DNA from: an uncultured Acidobacteriaceae bacterium
GTDB lineage: Bacteria > Acidobacteriota > Terriglobia > Terriglobales > Acidobacteriaceae
Assembly (NCBI GenBank): GCA_903842065.1
Contig: CAIMKZ010000100.1
Location: 124,001 to 188,000, forward strand
Length of the DNA: 64,000 bases
Reading direction: 5' to 3'
Shown here: piece by piece, positions 16,939 through 24,820 of the stretch
How the letters are laid out: each line of letters starts with the position of its first letter
Numbering within the stretch: position 1 is the first letter of the stretch
Position numbers and translations under genes: made by a program
Notes under the pieces: generated by a model
What the model saw: the letters and a program-made list of their open reading frames with translations, nothing else
Told to the model about the DNA's origin: nothing
Databases searched by the model: none

Positions 16939-17460
16939 ATGCGTGACCCGCAATCCATTACCGTGAACGACGAATCCCGGTTGATTCCCACCTGGTCGAT
17001 CATCGCCGCCTCGGTGGCCTTTCTGCTCGTCGAGTACTACTTCTGGATCATCGCCCCCCAGAACCGCCCCCATGCCGGCCCCGTCATCGGCCTGCGCATC
17101 TACTTCAACCTCTCCTGGGGGCTGCTGGCATCCCTCTACTGCCTCATGCTCGGCTACGTCAGCAAGGACGCGCCCCGGCGCGGCATGAGCATTCGCTTCT
17201 GGATGCTGATCTGCATGGTCATGCCCGGAGGCATCGGCGCGGTGCTCTACTTCCTGCTCCGTCAGCCCCAGATCTCCCGCTGCCCGGCATGTGGAACCCA
17301 CGTCCAGAGCGACTTCCACTACTGCCCGCAGTGCAACCGGCAGCTCGTCACCAGTTGCGGCAACTGCTTCCTGAGCGTGCTCCCGGCTGACCAGTACTGC
17401 ACCCGCTGCGGTCACGAACTGGCCGTGACTTCCGCGCATCTGCGCGTCGTCGAGCGCTAG
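16939..17460 (+). CDS. Membrane protein with C-terminal double zinc ribbon
   Basis: 173 residues: three predicted membrane helices (SIIAASVAFLLVEYYFW; IYFNLSWGLLASLYCLMLGY; FWMLICMVMPGGIGAVLYFL) followed by a cytoplasmic double zinc ribbon with four CxxC knuckles, CPACG, CPQC, CGNC and CTRCG, in the last 60 residues. Function unknown; ribbons of this type mediate protein or nucleic acid contacts. GGAGG lies 11 bases before the ATG, and a TTG six bases further upstream is a possible alternative start. Confidence 0.75.
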   Translation: MRDPQSITVNDESRLIPTWSIIAASVAFLLVEYYFWIIAPQNRPHAGPVIGLRIYFNLSWGLLASLYCLMLGYVSKDAPRRGMSIRFWMLICMVMPGGIGAVLYFLLRQPQISRCPACGTHVQSDFHYCPQCNRQLVTSCGNCFLSVLPADQYCTRCGHELAVTSAHLRVVER

Positions 17461-17560
17461 ATAACCCTGGTGCCTCACTTACCGGGTCCCTGTGGTTTGA
17501 CCCGCCACCACGGCGCTTCCTACAATCAATTCTTCCGGCAGCCAAAGCCTGCGGCACACT

Positions 17561-18373
17561 ATGCACATCCGAGCGCTCATCATCGACGACGAGCAACTGG
17601 CCCGAGAAGAGCTGAAGTACCTGCTCGACTCAATCGGCGGTGTGGATGTCGTGGCCCAGGGCGCAAACGGCATCGAAGCCGTATCCCTGATCGAAATGCA
17701 CTCCCCCGACCTCGTCTTCCTCGACGTGCAGATGCCCGGCCTGGACGGCTTCGCGGCGATCGAGCGCGTTATGGCACGAAGCAAAGCCGGCCGCTCCGGG
17801 CCTATGCCGCAGATCGTCTTCGCCACCGCATACGACCAGTATGCAGTTCGTGCCTTCGAGGTCAACGCCATCGACTACCTGCTCAAGCCATTCGACCGGA
17901 CCCGCGTCGCTGCCTCTGTCGAGCGCGTCCGCGCACTGCTCGACACCCGGGCCCAGGCGCCCGAGCCCGCACCGCCGCCGCTTGACTCACAGATCGAGTC
18001 TCTCCTCGCGCTGCTCAAGAATCCCCTGCCTGCGCGGCCCTCGCGCATCGTCGTCGAGGTACAGAACCGCCTCCTCCTCGTCGACCAGGCTGAGATCTGC
18101 TTCGCCGCCATCGACGACGGCGTCATCCGCATCGCCACCCGCACCTTTGAAGGATGCTCTCGCTGCCGCACTTTGGAAGAACTGATGGAGCAGCTCGATC
18201 CGGCACACTTCTGGCGTGCCCACCGCGGATACGTAGTCAACATCGGCCACATCCGCGAAGTCGTGCCCTGGTTCAAGTCAAGCTACCAACTGCGCATGGA
18301 CGATAAGCAGCAGACTGAGATCCCGGTAAGCCGCGCCCAGACCAAGAGGCTCAAGGAGCTGTTTTTCCTCTAA
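17561..18373 (+). CDS. LytTR-family DNA-binding response regulator
   Basis: 270 residues. N-terminal receiver domain with acidic pair DDEQ (9-12), phosphoacceptor D55 in LVFLDVQMPGLDGF and conserved Lys in LLKPFDRTRV; C-terminal LytTR domain from RIVVEVQNRLLLVDQAEICF to the family ending AHFWRAHRGYVVNIGHIREV and TEIPVSRAQTKRLKELF. It binds DNA as a dimer when phosphorylated. No histidine kinase gene is adjacent, so its partner must lie elsewhere. Confidence 0.9.
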   Translation: MHIRALIIDDEQLAREELKYLLDSIGGVDVVAQGANGIEAVSLIEMHSPDLVFLDVQMPGLDGFAAIERVMARSKAGRSGPMPQIVFATAYDQYAVRAFEVNAIDYLLKPFDRTRVAASVERVRALLDTRAQAPEPAPPPLDSQIESLLALLKNPLPARPSRIVVEVQNRLLLVDQAEICFAAIDDGVIRIATRTFEGCSRCRTLEELMEQLDPAHFWRAHRGYVVNIGHIREVVPWFKSSYQLRMDDKQQTEIPVSRAQTKRLKELFFL

Positions 18374-18424
18374 AGCCCTCTACTTTTTCCAATTCCTATC
18401 CGCGCTCTGAACCCGATCATTCCC

Positions 18425-18456
18425 TTGACACTTCACAAGTATATTAGCTAAGCTAA
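18425..18456 (+). promoter_or_regulatory. Promoter and dyad operator of the Phd/VapC module
   Basis: TTGACA at 18425-18430, then the perfect dyad TTAGCTAAGCTAA at 18444-18456, which ends seven bases before the antitoxin ATG and covers the expected -10 region. This is the normal place for antitoxin autorepression; binding is inferred. Confidence 0.5.
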
Positions 18457-18463
18457 CCTAGTC

Positions 18464-18712
18464 ATGATTCAGGCCTCCATCTTCGAAGCCAAGACCAACC
18501 TCTCCCGCCTCGTGCAGAAGGCCCTTCAGGGCGAGGATGTCCAGATCACTACAGGCCGGGAACGCAAGCCTGTCGTGCGTCTGGTTTCAGTCAATCCTCC
18601 CGCCGCCTGCCGCCGCATTGGATTTTTGCTCGGCCGCGGCGATTTTGGCCCAGAGTTCTTCGATCCCCTCCCCGAGGACGAGCTCCGCCTATGGAATGGA
18701 GAAGCGGAATGA
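18464..18712 (+). CDS. Phd/YefM-type antitoxin of a VapC module
   Basis: 82 residues. The N-terminal MIQASIFEAKTNLSRLVQKA and VQITTGRERKPVVRLV match the Phd/prevent-host-death DNA-binding fold; the C-terminal part, ending LPEDELRLWNGEAE, would wrap the toxin. The stop overlaps the toxin start (ATGA at 18709-18712). It is expected to repress its own promoter through the dyad just upstream. Confidence 0.85.
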   Translation: MIQASIFEAKTNLSRLVQKALQGEDVQITTGRERKPVVRLVSVNPPAACRRIGFLLGRGDFGPEFFDPLPEDELRLWNGEAE

Positions 18713-19095
18713 GGGTTCTGCTCGACACCCACGTACTCCTGTGGTCTGCCTTTCGTCCCGACCTGCTCTCCGAGCGCGCTCATCAACTACTAGCTTCAGA
18801 CCGGAACGAGATTCTGGTCTCCGCCGCTTCGGCCTGGGAGATCGCAACCAAGTTCCGCAACGGCAAGCTCCCCGATGCGCGCGATCTGGTGGAGGAGTTT
18901 GTTCCCCGCATCACCCAAGCTGGCTTTCTGCTGTTGCCCATCTCCGTCGAGCACGCACTGAGAGCCGGAAGAATGCCGGCAGAGCACCGCGACCCATTCG
19001 ACCGCATGTTAGCCGCGCAGGCCATCGGAGAAGATCTGCTGCTGCTCAGCAAAGACGCTCAGCTGGATGTGTTTGGCGTGCTCAGGGAGTGGTAG
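18709..19095 (+). CDS. VapC-type PIN-domain ribonuclease toxin
   Basis: 128 residues: MRVLLDTHVLLW carries the first acidic residue (D6), ASAWEIATKFRNGKL the second conserved Glu, and HRDPFDRMLAAQA the third and fourth acidic positions of the PIN nuclease centre. A magnesium-dependent RNase, expected to cleave tRNA or rRNA when its antitoxin is lost. ATGA overlap with the antitoxin fixes the start at 18709. Confidence 0.88.
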   Translation: MRVLLDTHVLLWSAFRPDLLSERAHQLLASDRNEILVSAASAWEIATKFRNGKLPDARDLVEEFVPRITQAGFLLLPISVEHALRAGRMPAEHRDPFDRMLAAQAIGEDLLLLSKDAQLDVFGVLREW

Positions 19096-19196
19096 CTGGT
19101 TCTTCTTCCGGTCATCCTCGCGCCCGTTTACAATGAATTTGCTTCACTCTACCCCACTCAACGGCGCTCGCCCCCCCGAAGCGCGAGGAGGCTGCT

Positions 19197-19613
19197 TTGC
19201 TCAAAGGTTTCCGTGATTTCGTCCTGCGCGGCAACGTCGTCGATCTGGCCGTCGCCGTCATCCTCGGCGCCGCCTTCAACTCCATCGTCGCCTCGCTCGT
19301 CGGCGACGTGCTCAACCCACTCATCGCCGCCACCGTCGGTAAGCCAGACTTCTCCTCTGTCGTCCTCGACATCCACGGCGGACATATCAAGGTCGGCAAC
19401 TTCTTCAACGCTGCCGTCAGCTTCCTCATCGTGGCCGGAGTTGTCTACTTCTGCATCGTGCTGCCCATGAACTACCTGCTGAACAAGATCAAAAAGCCCC
19501 CCGTCGAGATTCCCGCCGCTCCCACTACAAAACAGTGCCCGGAGTGCCTCAGCGAGATTCCTGTCGACGCCCGCCGCTGCGCCCACTGCGCCCAGCCGCA
19601 GCCCACAGCCTGA
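19197..19613 (+). CDS. mscL: Large-conductance mechanosensitive channel MscL with zinc-ribbon tail
   Basis: 138 residues. The N-terminal LKGFRDFVLRGNVVDLAVAV and ILGAAFNSIVASLVGDVL are the amphipathic helix and TM1 of MscL; TM2 is FFNAAVSFLIVAGVVYFCIV. The channel opens under membrane tension to release solutes. The C-terminal cytoplasmic helix is replaced or extended by a zinc knuckle pair, CPECLSEIPVDARRCAHC (about 113-130). Translation starts at TTG 19197, with GAGGAGG ending six bases upstream. Confidence 0.92.
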   Translation: MLKGFRDFVLRGNVVDLAVAVILGAAFNSIVASLVGDVLNPLIAATVGKPDFSSVVLDIHGGHIKVGNFFNAAVSFLIVAGVVYFCIVLPMNYLLNKIKKPPVEIPAAPTTKQCPECLSEIPVDARRCAHCAQPQPTA

Positions 19614-19864
19614 GCCATGGATGCGTGTGTACTCCAGGCGGCCGGTTCCAGCCGCCGCGGCTTCTTCATCGGCCTGCGGCGGCGCACACCTCAGGAAGCC
19701 AGCCTCGCCGCATCGCGCACGTTACCGAAGTTTCATAGCACTTGCTCCATCGACTACCAGCCTTGGTAACTTAAGAGAACCCTTCTCCCGTATCACTTTC
19801 ACATAAAATGGAGTAATATCCTGTTGTAGGTAGAAACGAATCAGACTGGGATCGGAGTCCCCCA

Positions 19865-19966
19865 ATGACCGATTTCCTCTTGGGCCTTGCATTTGTTGCG
19901 TTAGTGGTCGGGCCTGCAGTTTTGGCCTATATCTGGCAAACCGGATCACAGGACCGGGATAATTAG
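19865..19966 (+). CDS. 33-residue membrane micropeptide, family copy 1
   Basis: Reads MTDFLLGLAFVALVVGP then AVLAYIWQTGSQDRDN. One membrane helix (about residues 4-23) and a polar charged tail. Aligns without gaps over residues 1-21 with the four other micropeptides at 20475, 25253, 25680 and 25928; M1, D3, F10, P17, A18 and A21 are invariant. CGGAG lies upstream of the ATG, and TAATAT about 50 bases upstream may be a -10 element. No known family recognised; the repeated conservation is the evidence that it is a gene. Confidence 0.7.
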   Translation: MTDFLLGLAFVALVVGPAVLAYIWQTGSQDRDN

Positions 19967-20474
19967 TTATCTGTAATCAACAACTTAGCTGTTTCACGCC
20001 GCCAATATTTTCACTCATTCCCACTTCGCCAGCCGACTTCAGCTAGTTCACTTCTGTCGCTCTCCCATGCCGGCATCTGCGGGGCTGGCCTGCTTGTAAC
20101 CTGTCTCTCCAGCTGTAGAGATTGGCCTGGCCACCGCCGCCCACAAACCACGCGAATTTGCAGCCAAATCGCAGCACGTTTTATATAGATAAAAATTGTC
20201 CGATATTTGGTGATATGAGAATTGTACCCGAAGTAACCTAACGGTAACTCGAACGTAAGCTCTTCAAAATCAAATGCCTGCACGTTATGTTGCTCGTTTC
20301 CCAATGCGCCGAGCATACCCTCTCCGCCACCGGGTAATACCCTCAGAATTACTAAACTGGTAGACGCCTCTCACACCCTATAGCCATTTCCTTTGAACAA
20401 GATACGCGATACTCTCCTCTCAGTTTCGCTGGCAGTTGCGCTAGGTTGACCCGCGAAGAAATGAAGGTGACCCG
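19967..20474. other. 508-base gap between micropeptide genes 1 and 2
   Basis: A+T-rich compared with its surroundings, without a convincing gene. A minus-strand open frame at 20011-20316 lacks a ribosome binding site and any family resemblance. The conserved leader seen before copies 3-5 is absent here. The region could hold the promoter and leader of copy 2, but I see no defined motif. Confidence 0.4.
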
Positions 20475-20579
20475 ATGGTCGATGTGCTGATTGGTCTCGG
20501 ATTCGTGGCGATGATTGTCCTGCCGGCAGTCGTTGCGTTTGTTCAACAGAACCGGGCTCCCGAGGGCAGCAAGAACTAG
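20475..20579 (+). CDS. 34-residue membrane micropeptide, family copy 2
   Basis: Reads MVDVLIGLGFVAMIVLP then AVVAFVQQNRAPEGSKN. Same register as the other four copies (D3, F10, P17, A18, A21 kept). A single hydrophobic helix with a basic/polar tail. GAAGGTGA precedes the ATG. A strong hairpin at 20652-20681 lies downstream and could end its transcript before ccmE. Confidence 0.7.
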   Translation: MVDVLIGLGFVAMIVLPAVVAFVQQNRAPEGSKN

Positions 20580-20651
20580 TGCTGACCCCGGGGCTCGACT
20601 TCCCCTCACGGTCTTAACGCCCTCCCCCACACCTCAATAACGCATACAAAT

Positions 20652-20681
20652 GGAAAGGCCCGGTTGACCCCGGGCCTTTCC
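20652..20681. terminator. Hairpin terminator candidate upstream of ccmE
   Basis: GGAAAGGCCCGG and CCGGGCCTTTCC form a perfect 12-base-pair stem with a six-base loop. No clear T tract follows, so termination is likely but not certain. Confidence 0.55.
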
Positions 20682-20701
20682 GCTCGTATCGTTGAATTAG
20701 T

Positions 20702-21196
20702 ATGGCGAAGTCCAAAACTACAATCCGCGTCGGAATTGCCGTTGTCGTGATCGTCGGCACGGTTGCATGGCTCGCTCTTTCGAGCGTCGGCTCAAACAAG
20801 AGCTACTACGTCACCATCGCCGAACTCGGCGGACTGGGTGACAAGGCCTATCACAGTCAGCTTCGCCTGGAGGGCTTCGTCAAGCCCGGATCCATCCAGC
20901 AGAACGGCACGCATGTTGAGTTTGTGCTCAACGAGTTTGAGAGCCACACGGCAAACGCCGGGCAGGGACGCACCGTCCGCGTAGAGTACAAGGGCTCTGA
21001 GCCGCCTCCTGACACATTCAAGGACGACGCGCAGGCTCTCGCTCAGGGAACTTACGGAAAAGACGGCGTCTTCCACGCCAGCACCCTCCAGGCCAAGTGC
21101 GCCAGCAAGTACGCGCCCGCGCAGGCAGGGGAAGCCGGCGGCAAATCTGCTGCGTCTGCCGCGGCTCCGGCAACCACACAGACCGCTTCAAACTAG
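20702..21196 (+). CDS. ccmE: Heme chaperone CcmE, CxxxY variant
   Basis: 164 residues: one N-terminal membrane anchor (VGIAVVVIVGTVAWLALSSV) and an OB-fold domain on the outer face that carries heme to apocytochrome c. In the classical protein heme is bound covalently by His in HxxxY; here the site reads AKCASKY, so Cys133 replaces His with Tyr137 four residues on. This CxxxY form is known from some bacteria and archaea. The Ala-rich C-terminus is disordered. It starts the ccm operon, one base before ccmA. Confidence 0.88.
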   Translation: MAKSKTTIRVGIAVVVIVGTVAWLALSSVGSNKSYYVTIAELGGLGDKAYHSQLRLEGFVKPGSIQQNGTHVEFVLNEFESHTANAGQGRTVRVEYKGSEPPPDTFKDDAQALAQGTYGKDGVFHASTLQAKCASKYAPAQAGEAGGKSAASAAAPATTQTASN

Positions 21197-21197
21197 G

Positions 21198-21887
21198 ATG
21201 CCTGCCCAATCTTCTGAGGTCGCTCCCGAGCAAACCGCCCTCTGCGCCAGCGTGCAGCAGGTCTCAAAGCTCTTCGGCTCCTTCGCGGCTCTGCGTCAGG
21301 TCTCGGTCGACTTCGAGCCCGGTCGCTGCTACGTCCTGCTGGGAGAAAACGGCGCCGGCAAGTCCACGCTGTTGCGCATCCTCGCCGGACTGCTGCGCCC
21401 CACCATGGGCAAGATCACGGTCTTCGACAAACATGAGCCCCACGACGCCCGCGAGCGCATCGGCTACATGAGCCACGCGCCCATGCTCTACGACGAGCTC
21501 ACCGCCGTCGAAAACCTGCGCTACTTCGCAAAGCTGTATCCCGGCCGCCAGTGTCTTGCGCCCGAAGAGGTTCTGCGCCAGGTGGGCCTCGACCCCGCGC
21601 TCACCCGCACCATCGGCCAGTATTCGCAGGGAATGCGCCAACGCACCTCGCTGGCCCGCGTTTTGATGCCAATCCCTGAGCTGCTTCTGCTCGACGAGCC
21701 ATTCTCAAACATGGATGTTGAGAGCGTGCGGCAGATGGTCGAGCTGCTGGCAGGCTTCCGCCACGCCAGCCGGACGATTGTTCTAACGACGCACCAGCGC
21801 GAACTTGCTGCGCCCATTGCCGACTGGGCTCTCACCCTCCGCGCAGGCCGCGTTGCATCGCTCGATCGCGGGAGCCCGACGCTATGA
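21198..21887 (+). CDS. ccmA: Heme exporter ATPase CcmA
   Basis: 229-residue ABC ATPase: Walker A GENGAGKST (about 50-58), signature YSQGMRQRTSLARVL, Walker B LLLLDEPFSNMD and switch His in TTHQREL. With CcmB and CcmC it forms the complex that releases heme-loaded CcmE. Starts one base after ccmE; its stop overlaps the ybaK start (ATGA). Confidence 0.9.
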   Translation: MPAQSSEVAPEQTALCASVQQVSKLFGSFAALRQVSVDFEPGRCYVLLGENGAGKSTLLRILAGLLRPTMGKITVFDKHEPHDARERIGYMSHAPMLYDELTAVENLRYFAKLYPGRQCLAPEEVLRQVGLDPALTRTIGQYSQGMRQRTSLARVLMPIPELLLLDEPFSNMDVESVRQMVELLAGFRHASRTIVLTTHQRELAAPIADWALTLRAGRVASLDRGSPTL

Positions 21888-22393
21888 AAACCAACGGCGC
21901 GCGTCTCCTCGAATCTCTCGGCATCCCCTTCGATCTCATCGAGTACAAGGTAGATCCCGAAGATCTCGCGGCCACCACGGTCGCAAATAAGATCGGCATG
22001 CCCGCCGAGCAGGTCTTCAAAACGTTGCTGACTACAGGCGGAACCAATACCTACGCCTTTGCAGTCATCCCCGGCGATGCCGAACTGGACTTCAAAAAAC
22101 TGGCACGCGCCGCAGGCATGCGCAATGCAGAGATGGTTTCACTCAAAGATGTCCAGCCGCTCACCGGCTACATTCGCGGCGGTGTAACCGTCTTCGGAGC
22201 GAAGAAGACCTTCCCTGTCTTCGTAGATGAGACCATCGCACTCTTCGACAAGATCAGCGTCTCGGCCGGAACCCGCGGCACACAACTTGTCGTCACTCCC
22301 GACAACTACCTCCGCGCCGCCCGCTCGCTCGACGCGCCAGTAGAGACCGCCGACCTGACCAAAGCCGCCCATCAACCGGAGGCCCACGCATGA
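21884..22393 (+). CDS. ybaK: Cys-tRNA(Pro) deacylase YbaK/EbsC
   Basis: 169 residues of the YbaK fold, which hydrolyses mischarged Cys-tRNA(Pro) in trans. Seen: KIGMPAEQVFKTLLTTGG with the conserved catalytic Lys, ELDFKKLARAAGMRNAEMVS, and GYIRGGVTVFGAKKTFPVFV, matching the GxxxP-like substrate pocket. ATG overlaps the ccmA stop by four bases, so this translation-quality gene is embedded in the heme export operon; no functional link is evident. Confidence 0.88.
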   Translation: MKTNGARLLESLGIPFDLIEYKVDPEDLAATTVANKIGMPAEQVFKTLLTTGGTNTYAFAVIPGDAELDFKKLARAAGMRNAEMVSLKDVQPLTGYIRGGVTVFGAKKTFPVFVDETIALFDKISVSAGTRGTQLVVTPDNYLRAARSLDAPVETADLTKAAHQPEAHA

Positions 22394-22428
22394 ACAGAGC
22401 CCTCCAGTCTCTACCAACCACAAGCATG

Positions 22429-22460
22429 TGTGCCCTAGGTCTCGATTTTGAGACCTGGGA
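22429..22460. repeat. Variable-stem hairpin element inside the ccm operon
   Basis: GTGTGCCCTAGGTCTCGATT to GAGACCTGGGA, right flank AAGCACTAATCTCAACC. Stem AGGTCTC/GAGACCT is intact. It lies between ybaK and ccmB and could affect read-through. Confidence 0.8.
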
Positions 22461-22508
22461 AAGCACTAATCTCAACCGGACGGTCTTCGAAACATTCGAG
22501 GTCCGCCC

Positions 22509-23177
22509 ATGAACAGCCCCCTCTGGACCCATCTCGTCAAGGATCTCCGCATCGAGTGGCGTTCCTTTGACGCCATCATCTCCATGCTCTTCTTCTCCGG
22601 CCTCGTCGTCGTTCTCTTCTCGCTGGCCTTCGATCCGCGAGGCGAGTTCAGCCAGCAGATCGCCGGCGGAGTGCTCTGCGTAGCCACCATGTTCGCCTCG
22701 GTCAGCGCGCTCAACCAGGCCTGGACCCGCGAGATCCGCCATCAGGTCATGGACGCTCAGCGCATGGCCCCCGCCTCTGAGGCTCAGCTCTTCCTGGCCA
22801 AGGTCATCGCCAATTTCCTCTTCGTAACAATTTGTCAGGTGGTGCTGGCGCCGGTCTTCTTCATCCTCTACAACCTGCAAGTAGCGGGCGAGGCATGGAA
22901 GCTGGCCCTCGTTCTCCCGCTCGGCACCTGGGCTCTGGTGTCCAACGGAGTATTCTTCGCCGCGCTGGCCATGAGCAGCCGCAGCCGCGAACTTGTCCTC
23001 TCCATCATCCTGTTTCCGATTTTCATTCCCGCTCTTTTGGCGATGGTTCTGGCCACCGGCTCAATCCTCACCGGCGACGGCGACCCCAACCTCTGGATCA
23101 AGATGCTCGTAGCCTACGACATCATCTTCACCACGGTGAGCCTTCTGCTGTTTGAGACCGTGCTGCACGCGGAGTAA
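22509..23177 (+). CDS. ccmB: Heme exporter membrane subunit CcmB
   Basis: 222 residues with six predicted membrane helices, for example ISMLFFSGLVVVLFSLAF and FPIFIPALLAMVLATGSIL. The cytoplasmic loop LNQAWTREIRHQVMDAQRMA matches the conserved CcmB region. Normal length. The last 113 bases are repeated with five substitutions at 23832-23944, downstream of the higBA pair, so the 3' end appears to have been duplicated or regenerated. Confidence 0.9.
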   Translation: MNSPLWTHLVKDLRIEWRSFDAIISMLFFSGLVVVLFSLAFDPRGEFSQQIAGGVLCVATMFASVSALNQAWTREIRHQVMDAQRMAPASEAQLFLAKVIANFLFVTICQVVLAPVFFILYNLQVAGEAWKLALVLPLGTWALVSNGVFFAALAMSSRSRELVLSIILFPIFIPALLAMVLATGSILTGDGDPNLWIKMLVAYDIIFTTVSLLLFETVLHAE

Positions 23178-23230
23178 TCCGGTTCCCCTTAACGGTTGAC
23201 GTTCATAACGAAATCCGTTACTATCTCCTT

Positions 23231-23512
23231 TTGATCAAGCGCTTCAAAGACGCTGACACGCAGTTGCTCTGGGAGACGGGCAAGAGCCACCGCATCCCCG
23301 CCAGCATCAGGACCGCCGCGCTAAAGAAACTCGCCATCCTGCATTGGGCCACGAGTCTTACCGATCTGGCTGTTCCGGGCGGCAACCGTCTCGAGGCGTT
23401 GAAGGGGAATCGCAAGGGCCGGCACAGCATTCGCATCAACGACCAATACCGGCTTTGCTTTTTGTGGCTCGATCGCGATGCCGCCGACGTTGAAGTCGTC
23501 GATTATCACTAG
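23231..23512 (+). CDS. higB: HigB/RelE-type mRNA interferase toxin
   Basis: 93 residues starting at TTG: MIKRFKDADTQLLWETG, a core with KLAILHWATSLTDLAVPGG, and the C-terminal catalytic half SIRINDQYRLCFLWLDRDAA, DVEVVDYH, typical of HigB (RelE superfamily) ribosome-dependent endonucleases. Toxin precedes antitoxin, the normal order for higBA. It sits inside the ccm operon between ccmB and ccmC. The TTG start is inferred from the family N-terminus. Confidence 0.85.
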   Translation: MIKRFKDADTQLLWETGKSHRIPASIRTAALKKLAILHWATSLTDLAVPGGNRLEALKGNRKGRHSIRINDQYRLCFLWLDRDAADVEVVDYH

Positions 23513-23520
23513 GAGAGATT

Positions 23521-23820
23521 ATGGATAGCATCCCCTTTGCCTTCTCCATCCACCCCGGCGATATTCTCCGTACGGAGTTCATGGAGCCGTTGGGCCTGAC
23601 GGCATACCGGCTGGCCAAGGACCTGCACATCTCCGCGCCTCGGGTAAACGATCTTGTGAGGGGCAAGCGCGGCATCACCGCCGACACGGCTCTGCGCCTG
23701 AGCCGCTACTTCGGCAACTCCGCCCAGTTCTGGATCGGACTGCAAAGCGGCCACGACCTCTGGGTAGCCTCCCGAAGCAAATCGCTCAACAGGGTAAAGC
23801 CCTGCCAGATCGCGGCTTGA
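23521..23820 (+). CDS. higA: HigA-type XRE antitoxin
   Basis: 99 residues: HPGDILRTEFMEPLGLTAYR, LAKDLHISAPRVNDLVRGKR and GITADTALRLSRYFGNSAQF, WIGLQSGHDL are the helix-turn-helix and the conserved ending of HigA/VapI antitoxins. It neutralises HigB and represses the operon. The start is eight bases after the toxin stop. Confidence 0.9.
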   Translation: MDSIPFAFSIHPGDILRTEFMEPLGLTAYRLAKDLHISAPRVNDLVRGKRGITADTALRLSRYFGNSAQFWIGLQSGHDLWVASRSKSLNRVKPCQIAA

Positions 23821-23831
23821 AGATTTCCAAT

Positions 23832-23944
23832 TCCTCACCGGCGACGGCGACCCCAACCTCTGGATCAAGCTGCTGGTAGCCTACGACATCATCTTCACCA
23901 CGGTGAGCCTGCTGCTGTTTGAGATCGTGCTGCACGCCGAGTAA
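23832..23944 (+). pseudogene. Duplicated 3' end of ccmB
   Basis: 113 bases aligning without gaps to 23065-23177 with five substitutions (about 96 percent identity), including the stop codon TAA. It encodes the last 37 codons of CcmB (LTGDGDPNLWIK, then AYDIIFTTVSLLLFE) with no start codon. It directly follows higA, so the toxin-antitoxin pair is bracketed by two copies of the ccmB end. Confidence 0.88.
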
Positions 23945-23968
23945 ACCCCTCAATCTCCAATGAAAGCT

Positions 23969-24003
23969 GTCATCCTGAGGCACAGCCGAAGGATCTGCGG
24001 TTG
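23969..24003. repeat. TCATCCTGAG...GGATCTGCGG repeat
   Basis: GTCATCCTGAGGCACAGCCG followed by AAGGATCTGCGGTTG. Intergenic copy between the ccmB remnant and ccmC; compare 1870-1902 (inside a gene) and 48923-48956. Confidence 0.7.
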
Positions 24004-24089
24004 TCCTTCTACCTGCTCGCTGTCCATGATTTAGTGACTTTAGCCCCTGTCCGAGCATCGTAAACTGATACAGACTGTTCAGGATTCCC

Positions 24090-24794
24090 ATGAGACGCAT
24101 ATTCATCTTCCTCTACCCCGCCATCACCCTCGTCCTTATGGTCTGGGGGTACTACCAGGCCATCTACGTCGCTCCCGCCGAGCGCACGATGGGCGAAGTC
24201 CAGCGCATCTTCTACTACCACGTCCCTTCGGCGATGGTGGCGTTTCTGTTCTTCGCCATCTCGCTTCTCGGGTCCGTCTGCTATCTCGCTCTCAGGCGCA
24301 ATAATCCTGAGGGCGCGCTGAAGGCCGATGCCTGGGCTCTGGCTGGCGCAGAAGTCGGTGTCATCTTCTGCACCATCGTGCTCATCACCGGGCCGCTATG
24401 GGGCCGCCGTGCCTGGGGCATGTGGTGGACCTGGGACGCCCGCCTGACCACAACGCTCGTCCTCTGGCTCATCTACTTGAGCTATCTGCTGCTGCGCCGC
24501 TTCGCCGCCGGGCCGCAGATGCAGACCCTGGCCGCCGTGCTTGGCATCTTCGGCGCAATAGACGTGCCCATCGTCTATATGTCGAACCGCTGGTGGCGCA
24601 CCCAGCATCCCGCGCCGGTCTTCGGCGGCTCCGGCGACTCCGGCATCAAGGACCCCACCATGCTCCACGCCTTCGGCTGGAACGTGCTGGCCTGGATCGC
24701 ATGGGGCCTGCTCATTCTCGGCATTCGGTTTGTTGTCGAACGCCGCCAGCAGCAGATCAACGCCCGCGAGGCAGAGGCGGCGCTCAACGCCTGA
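24090..24794 (+). CDS. ccmC: Heme exporter subunit CcmC
   Basis: 234 residues, six predicted membrane helices. Contains the tryptophan-rich heme-handling motif WGMWWTWDARLT and flanking conserved histidines (YYHVPSAMV; TMLHAFGW), the mark of the CcmC/CcmF/CcsA family; length fits CcmC. It presents heme to CcmE on the outer face. Separated from ccmB by the higBA insertion and a repeat, so it may now need its own promoter. Confidence 0.92.
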   Translation: MRRIFIFLYPAITLVLMVWGYYQAIYVAPAERTMGEVQRIFYYHVPSAMVAFLFFAISLLGSVCYLALRRNNPEGALKADAWALAGAEVGVIFCTIVLITGPLWGRRAWGMWWTWDARLTTTLVLWLIYLSYLLLRRFAAGPQMQTLAAVLGIFGAIDVPIVYMSNRWWRTQHPAPVFGGSGDSGIKDPTMLHAFGWNVLAWIAWGLLILGIRFVVERRQQQINAREAEAALNA

Positions 24795-24820
24795 CGGCGT
24801 GGCCCCGAGGAGGTTTCCCC

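Noticed and set aside
20011..20316. 101-codon minus-strand open frame in the gap between micropeptide genes 1 and 2
   Set aside because: No ribosome binding site, no family resemblance and no hydrophobic or repeated pattern.
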